A DNA stretch of 37,725 bases from Cytidiella melzeri. Its lineage: Eukaryota; Basidiomycota; Agaricomycetes; Polyporales; Irpicaceae. The notes under the pieces were generated by a model that did no database searches, was not told where the DNA came from, and worked only from the letters and a program-made list of their open reading frames with translations. Positions 10,217 to 18,916 of the stretch are shown in pieces. Location of the stretch: NCBI GenBank assembly GCA_022592445.1, contig JABYQR010000414.1, positions 1 to 37,725 on the forward strand. The letters are read 5' to 3'. The first letter of the stretch is position 1. Each line of letters starts with the position of its first letter. The position numbers and the translations under genes are program-made.

Positions 10217-10515
10217 ATATTGCTGAGATTTGTTAAAACTATATATAATGTAATATGATATGATATGTAGTTTCCCACGCCTTATTACAAGGACACTTTA
10301 GGTAGCAGAGTTCCTACAATCTTAGTATGGGAATTATGCAACCGTATATGGAAACTCTAGTAGTAACCATCACATTAGCTGAGACGTACAGATATGGGTT
10401 GTAGTAATACTATACATATATGTACGCCTGTGTTCTAGTAGCATAGGAAATGACATGGAAAGCACATATGACTCCAGAGGATGCCTAAAGCATACATCTG
10501 AGGACAAGTACTTGC

Positions 10516-10623
10516 ATGAGTCATTTACTCATTATGTACGCCTCTGGTACAAGTGCTGAACCTAGTCATACAATGAGTCATGCATGAGTCATGCACTCAT
10601 AGCATGAGTCATGTATGAGTCAT
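10516..10623 (+). promoter_or_regulatory. Array of five ATGAGTCAT (Gcn4/AP-1 type) sites in 5' LTR
   Basis: Exact ATGAGTCAT occurs at 10516-10524, 10573-10581, 10584-10592, 10604-10612 and 10615-10623. The motif is the palindromic core bound by fungal bZIP factors of the Gcn4/CPC1 type (TGASTCA). The last four sites come as two pairs spaced 11 bases apart, about one helical turn, which favours side-by-side binding. The array lies 70-180 bases upstream of the TATA box, where enhancers of an LTR promoter would sit. Binding is inferred from the motif only. Confidence 0.6.
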
Positions 10624-10696
10624 GCACTTAGTAGTACAGTAGAATAGCTGAAGTAGACATGTATAGTAGTCGCTTACATAAGTAGATACAGACATG

Positions 10697-10704
10697 TATA
10701 TAAG
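10697..10704 (+). promoter_or_regulatory. TATA box of copia 5' LTR
   Basis: TATATAAG, followed by GCAGAGCTGCTGAAGCAG, lies about 90 bases before the LTR end. The same box is at 18666-18673 in the 3' LTR. It is the only strong TATA-like site downstream of the bZIP array. Confidence 0.55.
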
Positions 10705-10790
10705 CAGAGCTGCTGAAGCAGCAAGTATAATAAGACTCATCTTCGAAGCTTAACAGCCTCTACCCCTCGCACACATATTCCACTTTGTTA

Positions 10791-10806
10791 GGTTATGAGC
10801 CCCGGC
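10791..10806 (+). other. Copia primer binding site (half-tRNA iMet type)
   Basis: GGTTATGAGCCCCGGC directly follows the LTR. Its complement GCCGGGGCTCATAACC matches the anticodon stem-loop of eukaryotic initiator tRNA-Met (core GGGCTCATAACC), not the tRNA 3' end. Drosophila copia and yeast Ty5 are known to prime from such a cleaved half tRNA. The host tRNA sequence is not in this window. Confidence 0.75.
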
Positions 10807-11296
10807 TTTTAACTTAACTACATCCACACTCTCAACGACATCCATCAACCAGTATCCCCCAAGCTTTCTTATAAGTAAGTTTCTCTACTTTACTTTGTTT
10901 GGCCACATAGTAGTAGTAGAGTTGTACTGGTTGACTGCCTCAGCTTCGAATACAATATTCCCAACTGATCTTCTACAGCTAATTCCCTTACCTACTTGCC
11001 CCTTGCGTACGCACTCCCAACCCAGCTGAATACTTAAGCCACCCTTGGTGGTTCTCGACTTTAACGAGTCGTGCATTACGCGGAATCTGCCTAACACGCA
11101 GTGTAAAATCCAGTGGTGGAGGAACAAGCTCCCACTTGTACAAGTGGTAGATCGGCAGAGTAGTACAATAGGAGGGTAGTGTTGAGTGGCACTCTAAGCT
11201 CGTGACTTAGAGGCCTAGGACCTTCGTGTTGGCGCACGTCAGTCAGTCCTGGAATTAGAAATCGCCGCTTTTTGTAGCTGTAGAATTTCTTGAGGC
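10798..11296 (+). promoter_or_regulatory. ATG-free leader upstream of copia ORF1, with a splice donor
   Basis: No ATG occurs in any frame for 499 bases between the one inside the primer site and the start of ORF1 at 11297; about seven or eight would be expected by chance. A consensus 5' splice site GTAAGT sits at 10875-10880. A good acceptor (TTCTTTCTTCCAG) lies at about 11555-11567, just before ORF2, and another candidate (CTTCATTAG) ends at 13206. The leader therefore looks built for ribosome scanning, splicing, or both. Confidence 0.5.
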
Positions 11297-11581
11297 ATGT
11301 CGTCCACTTTTACTTTTGGTATCACGGAGATTGTGGACTCTCCAATACTTCGTGGTGTTTCTTACATGCGCCATTATGTTTTCGTCGTATCATACCGACT
11401 GGTAGAAGTCGAAGTTGCAAGTGGTCATACCCGTCTTGAATCACTTGTGGAAAACTTTTACTCACATTCAACTTTTCCATTAGCAATCCCCAGGACTTTC
11501 TCAAGGAAAGTGTTGTGGATTGAATACGACGACATAAATCTTATACTTTCGATTCTTTCTTCCAGACCATTATATTTTTGA
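11297..11581 (+). CDS. Copia leader ORF1, unknown protein of 94 residues
   Basis: This is the first ATG after the primer site. The frame encodes 94 residues (MSSTFTFGITEIVDSPILRG...) and stops with TGA at 11579-11581, two bases before the ATG of ORF2. The product is mostly hydrophobic/beta-like with no clear signal peptide, membrane helix or known domain. An alternative is that the stretch is intronic, since a pyrimidine-rich acceptor lies near its end. In that case ORF2 would be the first ORF of a spliced mRNA. Kozak context is moderate (G at -3). Confidence 0.35.
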   Translation: MSSTFTFGITEIVDSPILRGVSYMRHYVFVVSYRLVEVEVASGHTRLESLVENFYSHSTFPLAIPRTFSRKVLWIEYDDINLILSILSSRPLYF

Positions 11582-11583
11582 AG

Positions 11584-12879
11584 ATGCCAAACAACTCTCG
11601 CCGTACTTCACGTCGCATCAATGCCCGCTTCGCTCCCCATTCTCCCAATGATCCCTACCGCGTCCATGACTATACTCGGTTTGACCGTATGGGTCACCCC
11701 ATCGTTATGGAGATAAGGAGTTCAGCAACTCCCATCTCTATCCGTATGAGTCAAACTGACGCTCAGGATGCCAGGATCAATGTCAACTATGTTGACAGGG
11801 ACGGAGTTCGGCGCATGGAATTGATGGAGTACAGCCTTCTCGGTCGTCACGGCTGGGACAGGTTCAGGCAGAGTGACAGGCAAAGGCACCTCCGAGAGGT
11901 CAATCGTATCATCGATGAAGCCAATCGAGAGGCGGAATTGGACTTGTATAGACGAAGGCCTCGCAATGTCAGTGCGGAAATAAGGGCACATCAAACCCAA
12001 AGTTCTTCCAGGGTTAATGTTGCACCTCCTCGCCGATCTGCGTCGCTGTCGCACCCTCATCCCCATCGTCATCCTACTACAATGCCACCACCTTTTGTGA
12101 GTGCAGGATTATCGCTTTGGGACATGGTTGCCCAGGCATTAAATAATTTTGCATCTCCACAGACTTCTTCTACAATGGTCAATCCGCCTACACCGGTCAT
12201 TCCGGATATCGTTGATGGTATGAACGGTTTAAATATCAGTTCACCAGTCTCTCATGATTCTTCAGAACCAGTAGTCCAGGCCGCTTCAGCTGCCGAGCCT
12301 ACTCCGGTTCCGTCCTCCACTACTCAGGAGAAGGGACAGGTTGAAGATGAATGGCCAACGGTATTCGCTCCCCAACCAGTCGTTCCCACCTTCTCATTCG
12401 ACGACTGGGTCCACGTCGATTGTACCGACACTAGGCCGGCTTCGCCTGTCTATCCGTGTGGTATGGTTTATGGCGTGGATGGACCAAAGGGGGAGGTTTT
12501 CAGGCCGGAGCAAGTTTGTTCCATCCTCGCTATGCAACACGTCAACCACCCCAACTATACGCCCAATGAGCTGGTCCTACGCTCTAGGGGACTCGTCGAC
12601 ACGATGGTCGTAAGCATGGGAAACAAATGCAAACACTATCGAGAGATGGTTGAGGAGTTGGAAGAGTTTGCAAAGTCTCAGAGGATCAAAGAGATTACAG
12701 CCTGTGCCCGCATCTACCTCAAACTCAAGAGGGGACAGTGGCCGGACTGTGATAACATCTGGAACACCTACTTCATCTCAGTTGCAGACTTTCACACAGC
12801 GATGGAGGTCTTCAATAGTCGTGATCATCTTAGCGATCACCAGCTGGTCTGGCTGACTCTGGATGAGTATCTTTCATAG
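11584..12879 (+). CDS. Copia leader ORF2, unknown protein of 431 residues, intact
   Basis: ATG at 11584 (MPNNSRRTSRRINARFAPHS) is chosen because it has A at -3 and the upstream in-frame codon is only TTG. The frame is intact for 431 codons. Residues 1-125 are basic and Arg-rich, a likely nucleic-acid or RNA-binding part. The middle is Pro/Ser/Thr-rich and disordered. The last 170 residues look folded (WPTVFAPQPVVPTFSFDDW, VYGVDGPKGEVFRPEQVC, YREMVEELEEFAKSQRI). I find no protease, polymerase, envelope or membrane feature. It sits inside the element, sense with gag-pol and ahead of it. A host-derived or regulatory protein is possible; no function can be assigned. Confidence 0.6.
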   Translation: MPNNSRRTSRRINARFAPHSPNDPYRVHDYTRFDRMGHPIVMEIRSSATPISIRMSQTDAQDARINVNYVDRDGVRRMELMEYSLLGRHGWDRFRQSDRQRHLREVNRIIDEANREAELDLYRRRPRNVSAEIRAHQTQSSSRVNVAPPRRSASLSHPHPHRHPTTMPPPFVSAGLSLWDMVAQALNNFASPQTSSTMVNPPTPVIPDIVDGMNGLNISSPVSHDSSEPVVQAASAAEPTPVPSSTTQEKGQVEDEWPTVFAPQPVVPTFSFDDWVHVDCTDTRPASPVYPCGMVYGVDGPKGEVFRPEQVCSILAMQHVNHPNYTPNELVLRSRGLVDTMVVSMGNKCKHYREMVEELEEFAKSQRIKEITACARIYLKLKRGQWPDCDNIWNTYFISVADFHTAMEVFNSRDHLSDHQLVWLTLDEYLS

Positions 12880-13206
12880 GAAGGAAGAATTCAAAGGTAA
12901 AATGAAGGAGGTAAAGATCGAGCCCGCTGCGCTCGAGCCTTCTTTAGAGCCTGGATCATCTTCTCTTTGAACGGACTCTCTGCAAATTGAACTATACCGC
13001 GCATTGTATACTATAACATATTGCGATGTGTACCTTTATACTTTTACAAACGGTCATTTTCATTAGCGTAGTCCGTAGTGTACTTGTATACTTTCTCAAT
13101 CTCTCTCTTGTTCTGCATTGAGTCACAACCATCACGTAGCGCATTCTGACAAACTTTTATGACTTTTCTTTACTTAGTTTGTAACGTTGTACTCTGGCTT
13201 CATTAG
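12880..13206 (+). other. Spacer between copia ORF2 and ORF3 ending in a splice-acceptor-like site
   Basis: There is no coding frame. It begins with a short purine-rich stretch containing two GTAAA(A/G) donor-like sequences. A small inverted repeat follows (CGAGCCCGCTGCGCTCGAGC-like, about 12920-12940), then T-rich DNA ending in GTACTCTGGCTTCATTAG at 13206, a plausible 3' splice site. Confidence 0.35.
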
Positions 13207-13754
13207 CGTGTACAAATTCCGAATTGCACCTCTTTGACTCAGAGAACTTTTGTGACGTCGACAGTGTTGCAAGACCCTGTGAAACACAACCGTGCCCTAA
13301 CCGCTATAGATATTCGTTTGAAGCAGATTTAAACGAAGTTTATAGAATTATTGCATTGGTAACACAGGACCGATATCTTGAACCTTTTGAACATCAGAAA
13401 GAACTCATTAGAGGTTACATAGGATCTGTACCGCATCTTGACGTACCTGCTTTAGTCAATTCATACCTTCTAGACTTAGCAAATCGTCGAGAATCAGAAC
13501 CACAGAACAACGAACCAGAAGTAGTAATAGATCAGGAACCATCAGAGATCATCACAGGCACAACTTACATTGGTGACACATCCAGTCAATCTCTAGATAA
13601 GAACTCAGATTCCGGAGAAAACACCGAAGTCGAAGATCTTCTAGAAGAAACTTCTAAACAGACGTCATCACCTGTAATTGCACCTGTAGTACCTCATATC
13701 TCTGAAGTGTACATTCCGTACTACGACTTGATCCTTGATTGCTTTTGGTTATAA
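13207..13754 (+). CDS. Copia leader ORF3, start-less, overlaps the gag ATG
   Basis: The frame is open for 182 codons from the acceptor-like site at 13206 to TAA at 13752-13754. The last A of that stop is the A of the gag-pol ATG (TAATG). There is no ATG in any frame from 13162 to 13753. The encoded sequence is coding-like: residues such as YRYSFEADLNEVYRIIALV and HLDVPALVNSYLLDLANRR are followed by a long acidic Glu/Ser/Thr tail. It could be an exon spliced in frame to an upstream ATG, or simply a 5' leader kept free of ATGs. No domain recognised. Confidence 0.45.
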
Positions 13755-16700
13755 TGGCTGAACCAGGAAAGATTAGCGGTAGTCAAATGATCGTCTTTGA
13801 CGGTTCAAACTACAAGAAATGGTCCACCGCTATGATTGGCTTGTTCAGATATTCAAACACTTGGTTAATCGTGAATGGAACCGAAACAAAACCTACCTTA
13901 CCCGCAGCAGCTGCAACCAGTTCAGGTTCTGGTACGACTACTGCACCTCCTGACACTTCTGATGAGAAGAAGGAACTTAAGGATTGGGAAATTCGGAACC
14001 AACGCGCTTTAGCTTATTTCAATATTTACCTTGACATTACTTTGCAATCCTATCTTGAAGGAGAGGATTTGGCCTCCGCAGTGTGGAAGAAATTGAAAAC
14101 AGATTTTGAGAAGACATCAGTCTTAGCAAGCTCTGTTGCGTTCAGAAACCTACTTAGCTCAACTTTTGATGAGTCTAAGGATATGAACGTACAAATTCAA
14201 GGCTTCCGTACTAAGATTGGAGATACCAAAGTTGCTGGGTTAGACCTTGATGATCAAATTAAAGTTCATATTCTTTTGTGGGCTTTACCAACGTCATATG
14301 AAACCGCCATTTCTGCATACATTGACACTGTTGCAAAACCCGAAGAAATTAAGTTTGACACGCTCATCCCCAAGATACTTGCGGAAGAGTTACGTCGAAA
14401 GGGTTCAAACAGTGAAAATGCGAATCGGATTACGCAGACCACGCGTTTACCGAAGGAAAAATGCAAGAAGTGTGGGCTTTCTAACCATACTACGAGTCAG
14501 CACTGGGATAAAGGGAAACCTAACCAGAACAAGTCTCGCGGTAATGGAAATAATCAGCAAGGATCTTCTACCAACAACAAGCAGGGTAACAAGGATAATA
14601 AAGGAAAGAAAGGAGGACAACGAAAGAAGTCCAAAGGCAAAGGCAAAGACAAAGCGACTGTAAATAATCTTCAAGTAGATACCAAACCTGTCTTCGAGCA
14701 CGATAATGAAATCATCAACATTTCTCTGTATTCCACGTGTGAGACTGAAAGCGTTGAATGGCTCATCGACAGTGGTGCTACTAGTCACATTACCAATGAA
14801 ATTGACGACTTTATCTCGTATCAACCAGCAACAGTAGCAGGTAAAGATATGACTGTCAAAATATTGGGAAAAGGAACGGTCGTACTTGACACGATCCTTG
14901 TGAAAGATAAAATACATCGCACAACTTTGAACAATGTCCTCTATATACCAGATGCGACTACAAGATTCTTTTCTCCTTCTAGAGCACTGCAACAAGGATG
15001 CACCAGCAGTGTTACATCGAAAGGATGGAAAATTTATAATGAAGGAAAAGAGATTATAAATGGTCAACCTGATCATGCTGGACTTTATTGGATTAAAGTA
15101 CGTCTAGTCAGGAAGATAGACTCAATTAATAAAGTTAGTTGTAATGATTATACGTTGTGGCATAATCGACTAGGACACCCAGGGAATAAGATTGTCGAAA
15201 ATCTTCACAAAGGAACAAAGGGATTAAAAGAAAAGATTCCTATTCCATCGACAATTTCTCCTTGTCACGGATGTCAAGTTGGAAAAGGAAAGAGACAACC
15301 ATTTCCAACATCTATGTCGAGAGCTACAGAAGTCCTTGAATTAACTCATTCCGATCTCATTGAATATTCTACAACTTCTATTGATGGTTACAAATACGGT
15401 ATGACTTGTCTTGATGATGCTTCTAGTCATGGGATGCTCTATTATCTCAAGCACAAAGATGAAGCGTTCACAAGATTCAAAGAATACAAGTCATGGGCCG
15501 AAAACCAAACAGGAAAGAAGATGAAGAAGTTCAGATGTGATGGTGGAACAGAGTTCATTAATAATGAGTTCAAGGATTATCTGAAGGAACACGGAATAGA
15601 ACTACAAATGTCTGTACCGTATACTCCACAACAAAATGGTAGAGCTGAGCGATGGCAACAGACCATAAAATATAAAGCCGAAGCATTGCGTCAGCAAGCT
15701 GGGTTATCAAATGGTTTCTGGAAGCTTACTTGCGAAGCAGCGGTATATTTAAATAACCGTCTACCTAATGTACGATTAAACTGGCAGACACCTATAGAGA
15801 GTTTTCTGGGTATAAAACCAGATATCTCAATGCTTCGTGTATTTGGATGTTGTGCATACGTCCACGTACCGATCAAGAGTCGTCAGAACAAGTTGTCACC
15901 AAAAGCAACTCCTATGATATTCGTTGGATATGAACCGGGTGTAAAGGGTTACCGGTTCTGGGATAAACAGCGAATCGTCATTGCTCGCGATGCAGTATTT
16001 GACGAGACTCATTTCCCGTATCGTAAAGATATTACTCCTTCCAAACAACCTTTAGTCGGCGATAACAGTGATAATAACACTGTTCCTCCACACGATAATT
16101 TTTCACCTTTTGAAGAGAATGATGAACAAGGTCACCAAGATTCTGATGATGGAGATGATGATCATCCAGAGCACCAAGCACCTACTCATCCTTCTCGACA
16201 ACAGCAGCAATTCCCTTCAGCTCCGGTTCTTGACAAAGAACCACAACCACAAATCAAACGAGGACCTAAGCCTAAACCACCTTTGCCACCTCCTATCAAC
16301 CAGAACAAACGTTCAACTGCTGGAAAAAATCCTAAACTTTCCATGCGGCCGGTGGATATGCAGAAAGCTTTAGAAAAGCAAGTGGCTAAGGACAAAAAGG
16401 AAGAACAAAATGAGCTTCGTTTGAGAGCTGAATGGAACTCGAGAACACGCGCGAGATCTCCGGTTGCAGGGCCATCCAGATTACGGATACCTTTGCGATC
16501 AGGAACGTCATCACGTCAACCCTCGAGATCACCTTCCGTTGAACTGGGTCCAGAACATCAAACTCTATCAGGAGGCTTAACTGATGATGATGATTCTGCA
16601 GAAATTGATGACAAGACTCTTAATTCAATTACTGCTTATTCAATCAATGAATATCCACAGACGTGGAAGCAGGCAATGAAAAGAGATGATCGGGATCAAT

Positions 16701-18219
16701 GGTTTGCTGCTGCACAAGACGAAATTGATTCTCAAATGAAGAATAAAACTTGGACGCTTGTACGACGACCAGACGCATCACGCAAAATTGTGAAATGCAA
16801 ATGGGTCTTCACCATAAAATCTGATGGTCGATATAAAGCACGTCTTGTTGCAAAAGGATTCACCCAATTGAAGGAATTGATTATCAAGAAACTTTCTCAC
16901 CAGTAGCACGTTTTGAATCCATACGCATGCTACTAGCTATAGCTGCACTCGAAGATTGGGAAATCGAGGCATTGGATGTGAAAACAGCTTTCCTTTACGG
17001 CGAACTGGATGAAGAAATCTATATGGAACAACCAGAAGGTTTCGTGGAGAAGGGAACGGAGAACCATGTTTGTTTGCTTAAGAAAGCCATTATGGACTTA
17101 AACAAGCTTCACGAACATGGAATATCAAAATTCATAACACTCTGATAGAATAGGCTTTGACCGGATTCATTCAGATGCTGGTGTTTACGTGTATCGGCAA
17201 CAAGGGGGGAATTTAATTCTCATTCTATATGTTGACGATATATTTCCGATAGGAAATAGTAAACTTGCTATGTGTGCACTTAAGAAAAATCTTATGGATC
17301 GCTATGAGATGCTGACTTAGGAGAAGCTAAGCTTATTCTAGGCATGCGTGTGCAGAGAGATCGTAAAGCTAAAACGATTCTACTTGACCAAGAGTCGTAT
17401 ATTCAAGAGGCTTTAAAACGATTTAATATGGCAAATGCTAATCCTGCTCGGACACCATTACCTTCAGGTGCTGTACTACAGAAGGCAGATTCTGACTACA
17501 AAGCAGATTCTGGTTTACTGAGACAGTATCAAGCGTTGATTGGCACGCTTATATATGTTATGATTGGTACTAGACCAGACATTTCATATGCAGTCATACG
17601 TCTTTCACAGTACATGTCAAATCCAACTGACCACCATTATAAATCAGCTAAATATATACTGAGATATTTGCTTGGAACGCAGTCCTATGCATCAAGTATA
17701 ATGGATCAAGTAATGCTGGTATTATTGGTTATTCGGATGCAGACTGGGCTGAGAATAAAGACGACAGACATTCGACAACAGGATATGTATTTCTTTTGGC
17801 TGAAGGAGCAATTTCCTGGACTTCTAAAAGCAGAAAACCGTTGCTCTATCATCAATGGAATCAGAATACATGGCCTTGTGCGAAACTTCCAAGCAATGTT
17901 ATTGGTTGCGCACCGTGCTCAAAGAATTGGATTTAAAACAGCAAGAGCCTACCATCTATGCTGTGATAATCATGGTGCTATTTACTTCACCAAGAATCCA
18001 AAGATAGAGTCACGCTCAAAGCATATTGACATTCGATATCATTATGTTAGAGAGTTTGTCGAAAATAAGAATGCCGAACTATATGCAGTTCCAACTGCAG
18101 AACAGATTGCTGATATCATGACAAAGTCATTGGCATTTCAGAAGCAATCATACTTCAGTGGGAGATTAGGTCTAATTGATCTAAACACTCATAATGTAAC
18201 GGTTAAGTGGGAGTGTTAA
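13754..18219 (+). pseudogene. Copia Gag-Pol polyprotein; intact Gag-PR-IN, broken RT-RNase H
   Basis: The start is ATG at 13754 (MAEPGKISGSQM, A at -3 and G at +4). Gag: copia-type capsid (FDGSNYKKWSTAM, residue 18 on; YETAISAYI), then a C-x2-C-x4-H-x4-H knuckle at about 237. Protease: WLIDSGATSHIT with Asp339. GAG-pre-integrase: HNRLGHP at about 470 and CHGC. Integrase: Asp534, Asp596 and Glu632, a D-x61-D-x35-E spacing. The RT N-terminus (WKQAMKRDDRDQW, WVFTIKSDGRYKARLVAKGF) is followed by a one-base deletion near 16868. The other frame gives FSPVARFESIRM and DVKTAFLYGELDEEIYMEQP. Further shifts lie near 17110, 17150 and 17320. The catalytic YVDD is at 17227-17238. RNase H (IYCDNHGA, KHIDIRYHY) is broken between 17700 and 17900. 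The stop TAA at 18217-18219 lies inside the 3' LTR. Confidence 0.9.
18205..18213 (+). other. Copia polypurine tract
   Basis: AAGTGGGAG directly precedes the 3' LTR TGTTAAAAC. This is the expected primer for plus-strand cDNA synthesis in copia elements. Confidence 0.75.
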
Positions 18220-18759
18220 AACTATATAATATAATATGATATGATATGTAGTTTCCCACGCCTTATTACAAGGACGCTTTAGGTAGCAGAGTTCCCACAG
18301 TCTTGATATGGGAATTATGCAGCCGTATATGGAAACTCTAGTAGTAACCATCACATTAGCTGAGACGTACAGATATGGGTTGTAGTAGTACTGTACATAT
18401 ATGTACGCCTGTGTTCTAGTAGCATAGGAAATGACATGGAAAGCACGTAGACTCCAGAGGATGCCTAAAGCATACATCTGAGGACAAGTACTAGCATGAG
18501 TCATTTACTCATTATGTACACCTCTGGTACAAGTGCTGATCCTAGTCATACAATGAGTCATGCACTCATAGCATGAGTCATGCATGAGTCATGCACTTAG
18601 TAATACAGTAGAATAGCTGAAGTAGACATGTATAGTAGTTGCTTACATAAGTAGATACAGACATGTATATAAGCAGAGCTGCTGAAGCAGCCAGAATAAT
18701 AAGACTCATCTTCGAAGCTTAACAGCCTCTACCCCTCGCACACATATTCCACTTTGTTA
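18214..18759 (+). repeat. Copia 3' LTR
   Basis: It matches the 5' LTR along its whole length with scattered substitutions (for example ACGCTTTAGG against ACACTTTAGG). It has four ATGAGTCAT sites (18496, 18553, 18573, 18584) instead of five, because one 11-bp unit is missing. TATATAAG is at 18666-18673. Confidence 0.9.
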
Positions 18760-18799
18760 ATAATACAGTCAGAACAGCAGGTTGACAAGGGTTCATTGT

Positions 18800-18885
18800 G
18801 CAAGATCAACTAACCACTGGTTGTAAGTACCCAATTTATCATCACTTAACACCAAACACCATCACAAAATCATACCAACACTATA
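18800..18885 (+). repeat. Dispersed repeat B, copy 1
   Basis: CCACTGGTTGT(A/G)AGTACCC and ACACCATCACAAAATCATAC recur at 30280-30356 in the same order and orientation. No coding frame is shared. It lies just downstream (on the minus strand) of the ORF at 18917-19498 and may be part of the same unknown element. Confidence 0.6.
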
Positions 18886-18916
18886 CAGATTTGCTAATCA
18901 ATATAGACATGCTACA

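Larger units (their letters stand above)
10231..10790 (+). repeat. Copia 5' LTR
   Basis: It starts TGTTAAAACTATATA and ends CCACTTTGTTA, matching the 3' LTR apart from scattered changes. The end is fixed by divergence from the 3' copy and by the primer site that follows at once. It contains an ATGAGTCAT array, a TATATAAG box, and CTTCGAAGCTTAACAGCCTC near the end. Confidence 0.9.
10231..18759 (+). mobile_element. Full-length Ty1/copia LTR retrotransposon with extra leader ORFs
   Basis: Two LTRs (10231-10790 and 18214-18759) flank an internal region that starts with a primer site complementary to the anticodon arm of initiator tRNA-Met and ends with the purine tract AAGTGGGAG. The order protease, integrase, reverse transcriptase, RNase H identifies Ty1/copia. 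Before gag there is about 2.95 kb of extra sequence with ORF1 (11297-11581), ORF2 (11584-12879) and start-less ORF3 (13207-13754). The LTRs differ by scattered substitutions and small indels, and pol has several frameshifts, so the copy is old. No matching target duplication is obvious (left AGATT, right ATAAT). Confidence 0.92.

Noticed and set aside
10500..10640. CRISPR-like spaced repeats in the copia LTR
   Set aside because: The ATGAGTCAT repeats are 9 bp, irregularly spaced and lie in a eukaryotic LTR promoter; they are better explained as factor-binding sites.
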